Positions 1-20,604 of a stretch of DNA of 64,000 nucleotides are shown here, piece after piece. The stretch is from Anaeromyces robustus. Its lineage: Eukaryota; Neocallimastigomycota; Neocallimastigomycetes; Neocallimastigales; Neocallimastigaceae. Within the stretch, counting starts at the first letter, position 1, and the number at the start of each line of letters is the position of its first letter. Below the pieces are notes generated by a model. The model saw only the letters and a list, made by a program, of their open reading frames with translations, searched no databases and had not been told where the DNA came from. Position numbers and translations under genes: made by a program. Location of the stretch: positions 1-64,000 of the forward strand of contig MCFG01000280.1 of assembly GCA_002104895.1 (NCBI GenBank), read 5' to 3'.

Positions 1-1212
1 TAAAATTTATATTTTACTAACTTGTTCAATTTCTGCAAGGGCTGTAATATTATTTTTGGAGAAAATATTATTACATTTTTGACATAAATCAATATGAACA
101 GCAAATTTATCCTTTAATTCATGATATTGAGGAAGTGCTTGAATTGTATCTTTTAATTCTTTTAAATTTGCACCACTGTTATTATTTTATATTATAATAA
201 TTATAATATAGATATTATTATTAATATAATTTATTATAAATTATATTATATATTATTAAATATTAATATTAATATATATTATGACAATTTACCCTTGTCT
301 TCCTTTTGCTACACTAGAAGCAGCCTTGTTTTCACTAACAAATTGATTGAATTGTTTTGAAACTTCACTACTAACTTCAGCAATGTGGGTATGACGATAT
401 TTTTTCTTTAAAACCAAAAAATAATAGTTAATAATAATAATTATAATAATTATAATAATATAATATAATATAGAATAATAAAAAATAATAAATATTTTCA
501 AAATATGAATTAGCAATATGAAATTAATTAAAAAAAAAAATAAATAAATAAATATATATCTATATCTATAGATATAGATATAGATATAGATATAAATGTA
601 TTTAGAAATATAAATTTACCCAAATTGAATCTTTTTCATCTAAAATAACAACTTTTTCACCAGCAGCTCCATTTTGTCTTTTAAATTAATTTAAATTGAA
701 CATAATTAATGAAATATTAATTTAAAAATAATAAACAATTTGTATAATATTATATATATTTAAATTATTTTAAATTATAATTATTATTAAAAAAAAAAAA
801 AATAAAAATAAAAAAAAGTATTTCTTTTCATTTACAAATATTTTGTTCCATTTTCCAAACCAATTAAATCGTTAACCATTGCTTGATAAGTAAATTCGTG
901 AACTAATGGACCAGAAGTATCGATAGTACGATCAACTACAATTAAAGTAGAACGTTCATAATTAGATTTTGGGGGAAAACTAGAATCCATATTACATAAA
1001 TTTTCTAATTCATTTTCTAATTGGAAAGCAACTCTAGCAGCAATAGTTCTTCTATCACCATTAGGATCATAATATCTAATAATTGGATAATCACCAAGTG
1101 TTGCTAAAAGTGATACCAACTAATTTAGATTAAAAAAAAAAAAAAATTAGAATGCCTCATACATATATTAATGATTTTTCACTTTTTTTATATATAATAG
1201 ATAATATATAAG

Positions 1213-1266
<54 letters not shown>

Positions 1267-2420
1267 CTTGCAACATTTTCAACTTCATAAGTAATTTCAG
1301 ATGTTTTTAAAGGACTATAAAAGGTATTAAATGATTGTGGGATATCAAAGTTAAAAACTCTTGATTCAAATGCTTTTTTTTTAATTTATATATATTTATA
1401 ATTTAATATTAGTTTTTTTTTTTTTTTTTTTTTATTTTTTTTTTAGGTAATAGTTTATATAAAATATTATTATTAATAACATATTATTAATTTTTATGAA
1501 ATATATATATATTTATTATAGTTATTTTAAATTTTTGAAATATCTTAATAATTTTTTTATATTATTTTCATTATTATTATCAACTGATAACTTACCCATA
1601 AAATCAACAAACAATTCTTTTAAATTTTTAATATGTTTTGATACATTATTTCTTCTTAATTTTTGGAATAATTTATCGGTTAATGCTTATAAATATATAT
1701 TTTAAGTCAAAAATAGAGATAAACATTATTAAAAAAAAAATGTATTATTTATTAAATGAGTTTTCAATTACAAATTTATAATAATGTTAATAACAATTGA
1801 ATGTATTTATATTACCTGCTGTAAAGAAAACATTAGCAGCAGCATATAAAGGTCTCTGTTGAAAATCTGCAATTAATCTATCAATAGAATCAGCAGTTGG
1901 AGAAATAAAATAAATTGCTTCAAGATTAGTATATGGCTGTCTTTTTCTTTCAATGCTTTCGACCACTTTTTTTATATTAATATAAAAATATTAAATATTA
2001 TTTTAATGCTCCATTATTTATATTCATTCTTATATATATAAAATATTTATATATATATTATATTATTTTTGAATATTTACAAGTAACATTTTCATCTAAA
2101 ATATCATAAATTTCACAAACAGAATTTAAAATTTGTAAAGATTTCGCATCAACAACAACTAATTTCCATTGATTTGGAACAACTGATTTTATCATGTCTT
2201 GTAAAAGACCTGTTTTATTTTTAATATATATGTTATATTAAAATTGGGAAATATATATATATAATAAAAAAAAAACCATTCAGTTTAATATTTTTTATTC
2301 ATTTTAATTATTATTATTGTTATTATTAATATACTATTTTTTCTCCAAAAAAAATATTTATGTATAAATAAAGAAATAAACTAATTCTTTACGTTTTCTT
2401 AAAATTTCTTTTATGGACAT
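1..2420 (-). CDS. SEC1: Sec1/Munc18 family protein (partial, 3' end beyond window)
   Basis: SM-family protein that binds syntaxin-type SNAREs and promotes vesicle fusion at the plasma membrane (family knowledge). Nine exons were read: 2420-2393, 2209-2081, 1965-1816, 1685-1596, 1372-1263, 1119-836, 677-620, 405-293 and 175-22. They join in frame to 372 residues, about 60% of a normal SM protein; positions 1-21 are the start of the next intron (GTTAGT donor). The protein begins MSIKEILRKRLLQDMI. Recognisable family segments are VVVDAKSLQILNS, EAIYFISPTADSI, FNIPQSFNTFYSP, STLIVVDRTIDTSGPLVHEF and RHTHIAEVSSEVSKQF, which follow the order and spacing of human Munc18-1. The start is the only ATG ahead of that N-terminal block. 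Sec1/Munc18-1 (exocytic) type is preferred over Vps45 or Sly1 because of the RHTHIAEVS segment. Intron 5 has an odd donor, GT followed by a T run. Confidence 0.93.
1217..1261 (+). repeat. A45 homopolymer inside Sec1 intron 5
   Basis: An unbroken run of about 45 A on the plus strand (T on the coding strand). It forms the 5' part of intron 5, so the donor reads GTTTTTT. Its true length is uncertain because homopolymers are prone to sequencing slippage. Confidence 0.9.
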
Positions 2421-5400
2421 TTTTGTAAAATTCTATTTTCTTCTTATTAATGATTGAAAAATGTAATTTTTATCTATGTTGTAATTAAAGCTAAATATTA
2501 TAAAAAAAATTAAATAAAAAATAATAATTATCAGTATTTAGTATATAAATTTTATTAAAAAAAAAAAATAAGATTTAATACTACTTGTTTTTATTTAAAT
2601 ATTTATAATAAATATTTAAATAATAACAAATAATAAAATTAAATAAAAAAAAATTATTTAAATATAAAATAAAAAGAATTATTTTCTTTTTATTTTAATT
2701 TCTCTTATTCTCTTATATTCAATAATTTATAAATAATAATATTAAAACAATTCAAATATTATTCTTATATATTTTATTTTGATGCCGAGAAATATATATT
2801 TAAAAATATTTATTTATAATTCAATTCTATTTATTTATATTTATTCTTTGATAAAAAAATAATTAAACACCAAGAATTTTGAATATCGTCTTTTTCTAAA
2901 AGTGAAATATATATATGTATATATATATACAAAATACAAAATTATCATTGATTTTTTTATTTTGTAAAAAAAAAAAAATAATAAATTTGATAATAAAGAG
3001 GTACATCATACTACACTTTGTATTTGAATTAATAAATTTAAAAATAAAATAAAATAAAATAAAATAAAATAAAATAAAAATATTTACTTCTTTATATATA
3101 TATATTATATTTAGTTGAAAATATAACAATTTTTAACCATTATAGCAAAAAAAATAAAATACTAATTTTAAACTTTATTACTCGAGAAAGTATTTAAATA
3201 ATATATACTGTACTCAAAAGTTATTTTTTTATATTTATTATTAAATGTATAAAACTACTCACTTTTATTTTTTATGAATATTAAAATTAAATTGATTATA
3301 ATAATATAATTATTATATTATTTTAATCAATAAATTTTATGCTTTGCTAATTTATATATAATTTTATTTTAATCTATTTCATTAAAAAGTTAATTATATA
3401 TTATTATAATGTTATAAAATTCCAAAGCAAATAAAATAATAGAAAAAAAAAAAAAGTAAATATAATTAAAAGTTATATAAATACAAAATTAAATACAAAT
3501 TTTATAAATATAAAAAAAAATGTATTATAGATAATAAAAAATATATAAATATATAAATATATAAATAAATATTAATTTTATTTATAATAAAAAAAAATTA
3601 ATCTTAAAATAATGAAATATGAAATAATTAACAATTAATAATTAATTATTATGATATATTATTTAATAATAATTTTATTTATTTATTTACTTAATACTCT
3701 TATTAATATTAATATTAAGAAATTTTATAATAATAATAATAATTATATATAAAGTAAATAATATTTTTAATATATAAAATACTGGTAAAAGAATAATAAA
3801 AAAAAATAACTTTTTAGTATAAAGTAAATAAATAAATAAATAAATAAATAAATATCTTTTTTTTTTAAAATTAAATATAATATATAATACATTATATTAG
3901 AATATATATCATAAAAAATTAAAATAATAATAAAAATATATTTCACAAAGTTAAATTATTAATAAATTCGCCAACCACTTATGAGGATAAAGAAATATAA
4001 ATAAATCATAATCGACTAAATTTTAATTATTCCCCAAATTTATAATTTTACTAATATAGAAATTAAAAATATTAAAATGATAATAATAATATATTAAGTT
4101 AATTTAAACCTAATATATTAGATTATGATACTATTTAATTTAATTAATAACATTGATCTATTTAAATTGATAATTAAAAAAAGATTAATTATATTAAAAT
4201 ATATTTAATGGCACAAATTCGTAGCAAGAATACTTTAATAGTTAGGCCTTTTTATTATAATTATTTTCCTAAGAAGAAAAAAAAAGTATAAAAAACTTGG
4301 AAATTGAAATATAAACTGAAAATATTAATTGTTCATTTATTTTTTATATTAATTTTTTGTATTAACTATCTATTTTATTTTTAAAAATGTATAAAAAAAT
4401 TTTGAATATATAATACAACAAATAATTAATTAAATTATAAATCTATAACTATGTATTTGTTTTTAAATAAGCCTAATCAGTTATGAATGTGTATATAACC
4501 AACAAATATATAAATATAGCAATTGTTTAATGTAATTCTCGGAGATATAACACAATTATCGATATATAAAATTATCATTATCATGTTTAAAATATTTTAT
4601 TTTAATATTTTAAATATAAGTTATTGTAAATATATATATATTTATATATTATGATTGAAGAATATTTTAATTTTATATTCATTATATAATAATTCTTTAT
4701 TAGAGTTTAATAATAAAATCACTATAATTATTTATAATTGATATTATAAGAATAAAAAGTATTTATTTAATATTATATATAATAATTTATATTATGGTAG
4801 TAAAGTCGAATTATATTATATCTAAAAGCTCTTTTATATAATAATAAATTTTCAAATCTTTTTATCATAATATAATTTTTTTTAACATTATTTAAAATTT
4901 GTTATATTTTAAAGTTAAATAGTTTATTTTATTGTTTTGTGAAACATACAATGTAATTGAAAAAATATAATGTAAAATGAAATGAAATATCTGTTTAGAA
5001 ACCATTGATTATAATTAATCGTATAATAATAACTATATAAAAATAATCATAAGAATTACTTTTTCAATAAAAAAAATATTTTAATTGTTTAGTTAAAAAT
5101 TTTATGGGTTAGCTTCTATAAATTTATAATAAACATTATATATTTAATAAATTATTATTATATATTATATAAATCTTAATAAATTTTGCATAAAAATTTA
5201 ATATATAATATATACTATTTAATAAGAATTGTATATTTGTAATGAAACATAAAAACCAAAACATATTATGATTAAATATTAAATAATTATAAAATTTTTT
5301 AATTTATTAGTATTATTATGAATAGTATTGTTGATTTTATTGGTTTATTATTACGGATTCTTTTTAAGGAATAATAAAGGAAAAATTTCATATGATTTTA

Positions 5401-5706
<306 letters not shown>

Positions 5707-6344
5707 AAAGATGAGATAATTAGTATACAAAACATAAATGTTTAATATATTTTAATCATTATTAAAATAATAATATATGTAATATTTAATATATTTTATA
5801 CATATGAGTTAGGTTGAAGTAACAAGGAATTTACTAAAACTTTTAATATATATAAATTATAAAAAGAATAACAATTTTTTTTAAGTATTTTTAAGTATAT
5901 TTTAAAATAAATATTATTTATATAAAACTATTATTTTAATTGTAAATTATTCAATAAACATATTTTATTTTATGTATCAATAAAATTTGAACAACGTGTT
6001 ATAATTAATATTAATCTACATTATATTAATATTATTGTTTTTTAATATAAATTATTACTATTTCTATTTCTATATATGTATAGTTTTTTTAATATTTTTA
6101 TCTTTTTTTTCTTTATAATTTGTTTTTTTTTTTTTCTGTAATTTTTTAATTAATTTCATTTAAATTTATTATATATTAGTATATATTGATAATATATTAT
6201 ACAATTCAACCATCATTTTTAATCAATAATTTACATATGTTAAAAAATATAAAATAAATTAATAATATATGGTACATACATATTATAATAAATTATGTTT
6301 AATCATTTTTAATAAATTAATATAATATATAGTGAAAAGAAAAT

Positions 6345-6604
<260 letters not shown>

Positions 6605-8268
6605 AATGGATCAAAAAAGTATTAAAAAAGATTAATAATAATATAGATAATAAAAGAAATTTGTAATTAATAATAGTATATAAATAGTTTCGTTCCGTTC
6701 TTAACTGTCTTTTTTTTTTTTTTTTATTTTAAATTTTTATTTTTATTCTTTGTTATTAGTTAGTTTTATTATTTAAGTTTAATAGTATTAAAAAAAAAAC
6801 CTTTATATTATTATTTTGGTTTATTTTATTTGTTCGTTGTTAATAATCTTTTTATTAATTTATAAATTTTTTTTGTGATTAAAAAATTCATTATTATTAT
6901 ATTATTATATTTATATTTATATTTCATATTATATGTTAGTTTTTTTATTATATAATAAAATAAATTAGTTTTAATATAAATATATATAATATATATTTTA
7001 TATTGTATTAACATATTTTGTATATTACTCATTAAAGGTTAATAATTTTTTTTCTTTTTTTTTTTTTTCTTTTTTTCTTTTTCTTACTTTTATAAAATAG
7101 GGAAAAGGCCTCTATTTTATTTTTATAATCGTAAAAAAATAAAGTAATTTTTTGTTATGAAATAAAAATAATTTATTTATAAAAAAATATTGCAATAAAG
7201 ATTATCCTTTTTTAATTATTAGAAAAAATATTATTTAATAATTTCATTGGAAAAACATTTATGGAATAATATATTTTAATTCAATTTTATTAAATAACAT
7301 CAGAATATCATCTTATCTAAATATAAAAGAACAATTAAATAAATTATACATTTTTATACATTAATAAAAATATATATATAAAATATATTAAAATATATTT
7401 AATTATAATCTAAAAGTAAAAATTCAAGATTTAAAAATTAAAGAATATAATTTATAAGATATTTTCATCGATAAAATTATGTATTAATTTTTATTATAAA
7501 TATTATTATAAATCAATAAAATATATAATTGATAAATTATAATAAAAAAAATATATATTTTAAATACAAATTTATGTATAATATATAAAAGAAAAAAGCA
7601 TATAAGATTAAATAATTAAAAATTGATATAATATTTAAAACTAAGATTATTATAATTGAGAAAAAGTATTAATATTATTTCGAATAATAATTAACTATAT
7701 TATTCTGTTATTTCAGAATTACTTAATTATAAAGTCTTTTTTATTGTTAAAAAAACTTTTTTAAATTAATTATTATATATATTTTGAAGCAACTTCAAAG
7801 ATATAAATATTATTTAAAAAACAACAGAATATAATAATTCATGTATATAAAAAGATAATAATGTATTATTGATGTATATTTAAATATGTATATATTATAT
7901 ATATATTAATAATCGAAATAATAATAATAATAATAATAATTGCTATTTAAATTAAAGTATAAAACGAAAGAAAAAATATATTTTAATAATAATAATAATA
8001 ATAATAAAAGGATAATTGTAGAAACTATTAAAACTAATATTAAAAAAGTAGATTATATAAATTTATCATATTTTAAATTTGTTATTTTATTAAAGCTAAT
8101 TGTTTTTTTTTTTTAAAGATAGTTTTTAATATATATATTTTAATTTTAATAATATATTAACTGTTTGTATATTTAATAATTTTTATTAGATTTTATTATA
8201 AGAGAAAATAGCCATAACTCATCCATTTTAACAAAAATTTACTAAAAACCATAAAATTCTTTTTCAAA

Positions 8269-8306
8269 ATGACAAAGGTATATAAACTTATATGTATATA
8301 AAATAT

Positions 8307-8350
<44 letters not shown>

Positions 8351-11209
8351 TGGTTTATTAAATTTTGAAATTTGATTATTTATATATATATTTATGTATA
8401 AATTTTATTATTATTATATTTTATAATTTATATTGATAGAATGCAGATACAGAGCATTTTTCTGAACCGGAACCTGTATATTCACAATTTGAGGAAAATC
8501 TAAGAAATTTTCTTTATGATGTAATCATCTTTTTCTTTAACATTGTTATTAACAGTATGTATCTTTAAAATTTGAAATAGTATTTAAAATTAAATATTCA
8601 TTTAAATTATTTTCATATATTTATATATTATTTTTATTATTTATTTTTATAAAGTTTTCTTTAGAGATGTTCAGACAAGAGGACAACATTATATTCCAAA
8701 AACAGGCCCAGTTATATTTGTAGCTGGTAAATTTTTTTTAAATTTTTTTTTATCAAAAATAGTGAAACTAATAATATTATTATATATTATTTATATATAT
8801 ATTATATTATTTTATATATATTATATATTATTTATATATATTATATATTATTATATATATATGTTAAATAGCCCCACATGCAAACCAAGTAAATATTTAT
8901 TCATAATTATATATTAGAAAATCAATATTATTTCATTTACTGAAAAAAAAAAATAATTAATATAATAATTTTTTTTTAATATTTTTAATATTATAGTTTG
9001 TCGATCCAATTCTTTTAATTACTAAAACTAATAGAAGAATTGGTTTTTTAATCGCTCAATCCTCTATGGAAAGAAAATGGATTGGTAGATTTGCTAGAGC
9101 TTTAAGAACAAGTAATTTTTTTTAACTAATCATATATATAATCATATATATAAATTTATTCTATATTATTACAAATTATAAAAATTGTTAAAATTATTTT
9201 TTATTATTTTAATAAAAATTGCTGTTTTAATTATTATCAATTAATTATTTTTTTTTTAAATTCATTTAATGGAACTTTATTATTTTATTGTTTGTTCAAA
9301 ATATATTAATATTTTTATTATATGATTTATATTGATTATAGTTCCAGTTATTCGTGCTCAAGATTTAGCAAAAAAAGGTGAAGGTAAAATTTATTTACCA
9401 AGTCCTTTAACAGATCCAACCCTTCTTCGTGGTTATGATACAAAATTTTTATCTATTCTTAAACCAAGATATAGAATATCTTTACCAAATAAGTGTATGG
9501 CAGAAGTTGAAACTGTTGTATCTGATACTGAAATTATTTTAAAATATCCATTTGAAAATGGTCTCGAAATTTTAACTCAAGAAGGCGGTAGCACTTATAG
9601 ATATGCTCCATTTGTTGATCAACATATTGTTTATAGTAAAGTATTTAATCGTCTTAATAATAATAGATGTATTGGTATTTTCCCTGAAGGTGGTTCTCAC
9701 GATCGTTCTACTTTCTTACCACTTAAGGCTGGTGTTACGATTATGGCATTAGGAGCAATGTGTGAATATCCTGGTTTAAAGGTTACTGTTATTCCTGTAG
9801 GTTTAAATTATTTCCATCCAAATAAATTTAGATCTAGAGCTGTTGTTGAATTTGGTAAACCAATTGATATTCCACAAGAATTAATTGATCAATATAAATT
9901 GGGTGGTTCTGAGAAACGTGAAGCTTGTTCTACACTTTTAGAATCTATTTATAATAGTTTACTTACTGTTACTGTTACTGCACCAGATTACGAAACATTA
10001 ATGGTTGTTCAAGCAGCTAGAAGACTTTATAATCCACTTCATAAAAAACTTAATTACAACAATACACTTGAACTTACTAGAAGATTAACTGCTGGTTATA
10101 TTGCTTTTAAGGATGTCGAAGAAGTCAAAAATCTTACTACTAAAGTAATTGCTTATAACGAAAAATTAAATTATTATGGACTTAGAGATCACCAAGTTCA
10201 TACTACTTCTTTAGGAAGATATGATGCTTTCCTTTTATTATGTATTCGTTTCTTCTATTTCTTATTAATGTTTATTATTTCATTCCCTGGTTTTATCATT
10301 AATGTACCAATTCTTGTGATTAATTCAGTATATAGTAAAAAGAAGGCCAGAGAAGCTAAGGCAAAATCAACCGTAAAAATTAATGCTATTGATGTTATTG
10401 CTACATGGAAAATTCTTGTTACTTTGGGTATTTGTCCATTATTCTACATCATATATTCCCTTATTGTTGTTTATATTTACACCAAAACTTCACAAAAACC
10501 AACAACCATTCTTCAAGATATTAATGTATTTATTAAAGCTTTCACTTTTATTCCTTTCATTTCATATCTTTCCATTCGTTTTGGTGAAACCGGTATTGAT
10601 TTATATAAATCATTACAACCACTTTTCTTAGCATGTCTTCCAAATGGTAGAAGAGAAACTGAAAAACTTAGAACTGAACGTTTAAATCTTCAACGTGAAA
10701 TTAATAATTTAATTGATGAATATGGTCCAAAGTTAATCGAAAACTTTGATTCTATAAGATTAGTTAGTAAGAGTGAAGCTGAAGAAAGTGCAGCATTTGG
10801 TGAAAAATTAGATTTAGGTGAAGTTAGTTTAAGTACAAGAAAACGTATTTTTGATAATATTAATCATAGAATTTGGAGAGGTGGTAATGCTAGTGCAACT
10901 GAAGTTGAAGATGTTGATGATGAAGATGATAACGTTTCTTCTTCTAGTGATGATGATAACGAAGAATCTGTAGTACATCATGATGGATTATTAAAATCAT
11001 ATAGAAAGAGATTACGTAGAAGAATAAGAGAAACTAAGTATAATAGATTAGATACTAATAATACTGATGTTGAAGAATATACTAGAAAATTCTCTAAATC
11101 TAAGAGAGAAAATCTAATACAAAAATTAAAGAATGAAGAAAATTATAATGATTCTGATGGAGGATTATCTTCTTATGCTACTTCATTTAGAACCAAAAAA
11201 TACAATTAA
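8269..11209 (+). CDS. GPT2: Glycerol-3-phosphate / dihydroxyacetone-phosphate acyltransferase, Sct1/Gpt2 type
   Basis: Catalyses sn-1 acylation of glycerol-3-phosphate or DHAP, the first step of glycerolipid synthesis at the ER (family knowledge). Exons: 8269-8277, 8440-8554, 8655-8726, 8872-8888, 8997-9111 and 9342-11209; 731 aa, close to yeast Gpt2 (743). Visible features: an N-terminal hydrophobic stretch (about residues 27-47); acyltransferase block I HANQFVD (68-74), split between a 17-nt microexon and exon 5; IPVIRAQDL; block III FPEGGSHDRSTFLP (from about 223), which is diagnostic of the Sct1/Gpt2 group; then three or four membrane segments (about residues 395-535). The C-terminal tail is Asp/Glu/Ser rich (EVEDVDDEDDNVSSSSDDD) and followed by basic residues, so it is probably cytosolic and phosphorylated, as in yeast. 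Exon 1 codes only MTK. Whether it is the Sct1 or Gpt2 orthologue cannot be decided. Confidence 0.95.
8308..8347 (+). repeat. T40 homopolymer in GPAT intron 1
   Basis: Unbroken T run in intron 1 of the acyltransferase gene, about 90 bases ahead of the acceptor. Confidence 0.9.
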
Positions 11210-11409
11210 ACTTTGTAAAGAATTAGATGAAAAAAAATTAAAAATGATATTTTAATTATAAACACTGACAAGGACTGAAAAGATAATTTTAATAATATTA
11301 ATACAAGTTATAAAGAAAAAGATAAAAAAAAAATCATATATATTTCTAAGATTAATTAAATTATGAATGTTAAAATTAAATTCACATATATATATTTAAA
11401 TATATAATA

Positions 11410-11443
<34 letters not shown>

Positions 11444-12241
11444 AGAAAAAAGCTCAAAAAAAAAAAAAAAAAAAAAAAAAACTCAAAAAAAAAAACTCAA
11501 AAAAAAAACTCAAAAAAACTCAAAAAAAAAAAAAAAAAAATCGTTCAAAAAGAAAAAAGCTCAAAAAAAAAAAAAAAAAAAAATACTCGAAAATAAAAAC
11601 CTAGTAAAAAAAACTTGAAAAAATCATCAAAAAAATTTAAATAAATAAATAATTAAAAAATAATAATAATAAAAAATTATACAAAAATTTTAATATTTAA
11701 CAATCAGAAATCCCTTAAAATCATAAAAGCAATCATAATATAAAGAAAATATTTATTATTTTGTATTTTCAATTAATCAAATTTTCATATTTAAAAAAAA
11801 TATTTTTTTTTTCAAATTTATATGTTTATAACTAATATATAGATATATAATTTCATCAATTATTTTCCTATAATATAATATAATAAAATTATTTATTTAT
11901 TTTTTTATTTTTTTTTTTAAGATATGAAATAGTTTTTTTTTTTTATTAAGTTATAACAAGTCAAAGTAAAAAAAAATGTATTTATGCACATATTGTTAAA
12001 TAATAATAATAATAAAAAAAAATTATATAATAATTAAAAAAAAAAAAAAAAAAAAGTAAATTAAATAAAATATAAAAAGCCTTTAATAATGAAAAATATA
12101 TATATGTCTATGAATCCATTTTAACTTATAATATATATGTCATGGTTATGTATATATTAATAATATTTTTATTTGAAATTTTGATTTAATTTTTATTTTA
12201 TTAATGTTTCTTTTTTCATTTTCTAACAAAATTTAATATAA

Positions 12242-12274
<33 letters not shown>

Positions 12275-12321
12275 TTTTTAAATTGATATATATTTATTTT
12301 TAATATAATACATTGCTTCTT
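11210..12321. other. Convergent 3' spacer, GPAT / GCP5
   Basis: 1.1 kb between the stop codons of two convergent genes. It contains A runs, a simple A-tract/CTC repeat (listed separately) and many AATAAA-like strings that could serve as polyadenylation signals on both strands. No gene seen. Confidence 0.8.
11411..11600 (+). repeat. A-tracts punctuated by CTC
   Basis: Runs of 6-30 A separated by short CTC or CTCG spacers (for example ACTCAAAAAA, repeated with variable A length). It looks like a degenerate, expanding simple repeat in the 3' flank of the acyltransferase gene. Confidence 0.85.
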
Positions 12322-18892
<6,571 letters not shown>

Positions 18893-19369
18893 TTTTCTTT
18901 AACTTTAATTTATTTAAAATAATTATATTATTTATTTTTTCCTAATTTTTTAAAAAATATATGTATTAATAATGGTATATTGTATAGTTAAAGACATTTC
19001 GTTTGATTGAGTATTGAATCTTTAAAAGTATTTTTTTATTATTATATATTTATTTTAATATTTTATATATTAAAATATAATATTTAAAAGAAAATTTTGT
19101 AATAAAAATTTAATTATCAAATAAAATTAAAATTTATAATTTTGATTAAATTAATTTTAATTTATTTATATTATATTTAAAATATATAAAATATAGTTTT
19201 TTCATTTTTGATATTTAGAAAAATATTGTATTTTAAAAATTATAAAAAATAGAAATTAATTTAATCTAATACTTTCATTGAAGTTTATATTTTATCTCTA
19301 AAATATTAATATAATAATTTCATTTTTATTTAATGTAAAATTATATAATTAATGAAATTTTAATTCATA
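18893..19369. promoter_or_regulatory. Shared divergent promoter region, GCP5 / DNA-PKcs
   Basis: 477 bp separates the two start codons, which face away from each other. The interval is A/T only in long stretches, without a recognisable GC-containing element. A shared regulatory region is inferred from the arrangement alone. Confidence 0.6.
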
Positions 19370-20564
19370 ATGTCAGCAAATATTGATATCTTAAGAAATT
19401 TGCTGAATGAATTGTCTATAATAAATAAAGATGTTAAATCCATCTCTATTGAAATTTACAATTTTCCTTATAAATTATTAAATAATAAAGAGATTGGTAA
19501 ATGATGATAATAATAATAAAAAAATAGAAAAAAGGAAGAAAATAAATTTTTATTTGAAAACGCAAAAATTTATAATAAAATATTAATTAATTATTAATTG
19601 AAATATTATATCTTTTTTTTTTTTTTTTTTTTTTTCTAATTTCAATCCAAAATTATATAATTCATATCATTTTTAAAAAATAAACTTTGTTAACACCGTA
19701 GTATATGCATTATCCATATTATTTAATAATGAAAATGGAATATTGGAATTTATTGTGAAAACCATGAAATATAAAGAACATGCTTACTCAAGACAAATTT
19801 TATTAAATTTAATTCGTGATTTATTAGAAAATTTTCCAAATTACTTAGAAGAATATATTGATAAAATAAGAGTAATAAAATAAATAAATATTATTTATTT
19901 TACCCTTTTATTATTTTTATTATTTTTTTTTTTTTATTTATTTTTTTATTTTTAATTTATAAATAATGATAATTATTACTGTAATTATTAGTGTGGAATA
20001 AAAATTACAATAAAAATTATTTTTTTTTATATCTTTTTTTTTTTTTTTTTTTTTTTTTTTTGTAATTTTAATTTATATATATATATATATATAAAATATT
20101 TATCGGAATGTTATTAATAATAATACTAATGAAAATAATAAAAAATAGAAAATATCAGAAAGTTTCTTTTTTAATGAAAAAGCAGTAAGAACTATAAGTG
20201 CTTCTTTTCAAGTTTTAAATATTATTTATAATCCAGAGAAAAAATATTTAACAAGAGAAAACATTCAACCTGATAAATTATTTGAAAGGTTTAATATTGA
20301 ATTTCTACTATTTATTGTCATTTTATTTTAGGAATAATGTTTTGGCTTTCATACATTCTTATTAATATTGTTATATTTTAAATATAATAATTTATAGTAA
20401 TAATAGTATTTTCATTATTATTATTATTACCACTTAATAACATGTATTTTTAATATTAATTATATAATAATATAAAGGTATATGAATAGTTATGTTCAAA
20501 AGTTTACTAAATTGTCAACTTCAGGTTTATTTTATTTTTATTTTTATTTTATTTTAATATTCTC

Positions 20565-20604
<40 letters not shown>

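Noticed and set aside
4209-4560. Slightly less A/T-rich patches in the left spacer
   Set aside because: No exon-like frame, RNA fold or repeat could be assigned; the patches are short and fit random variation.
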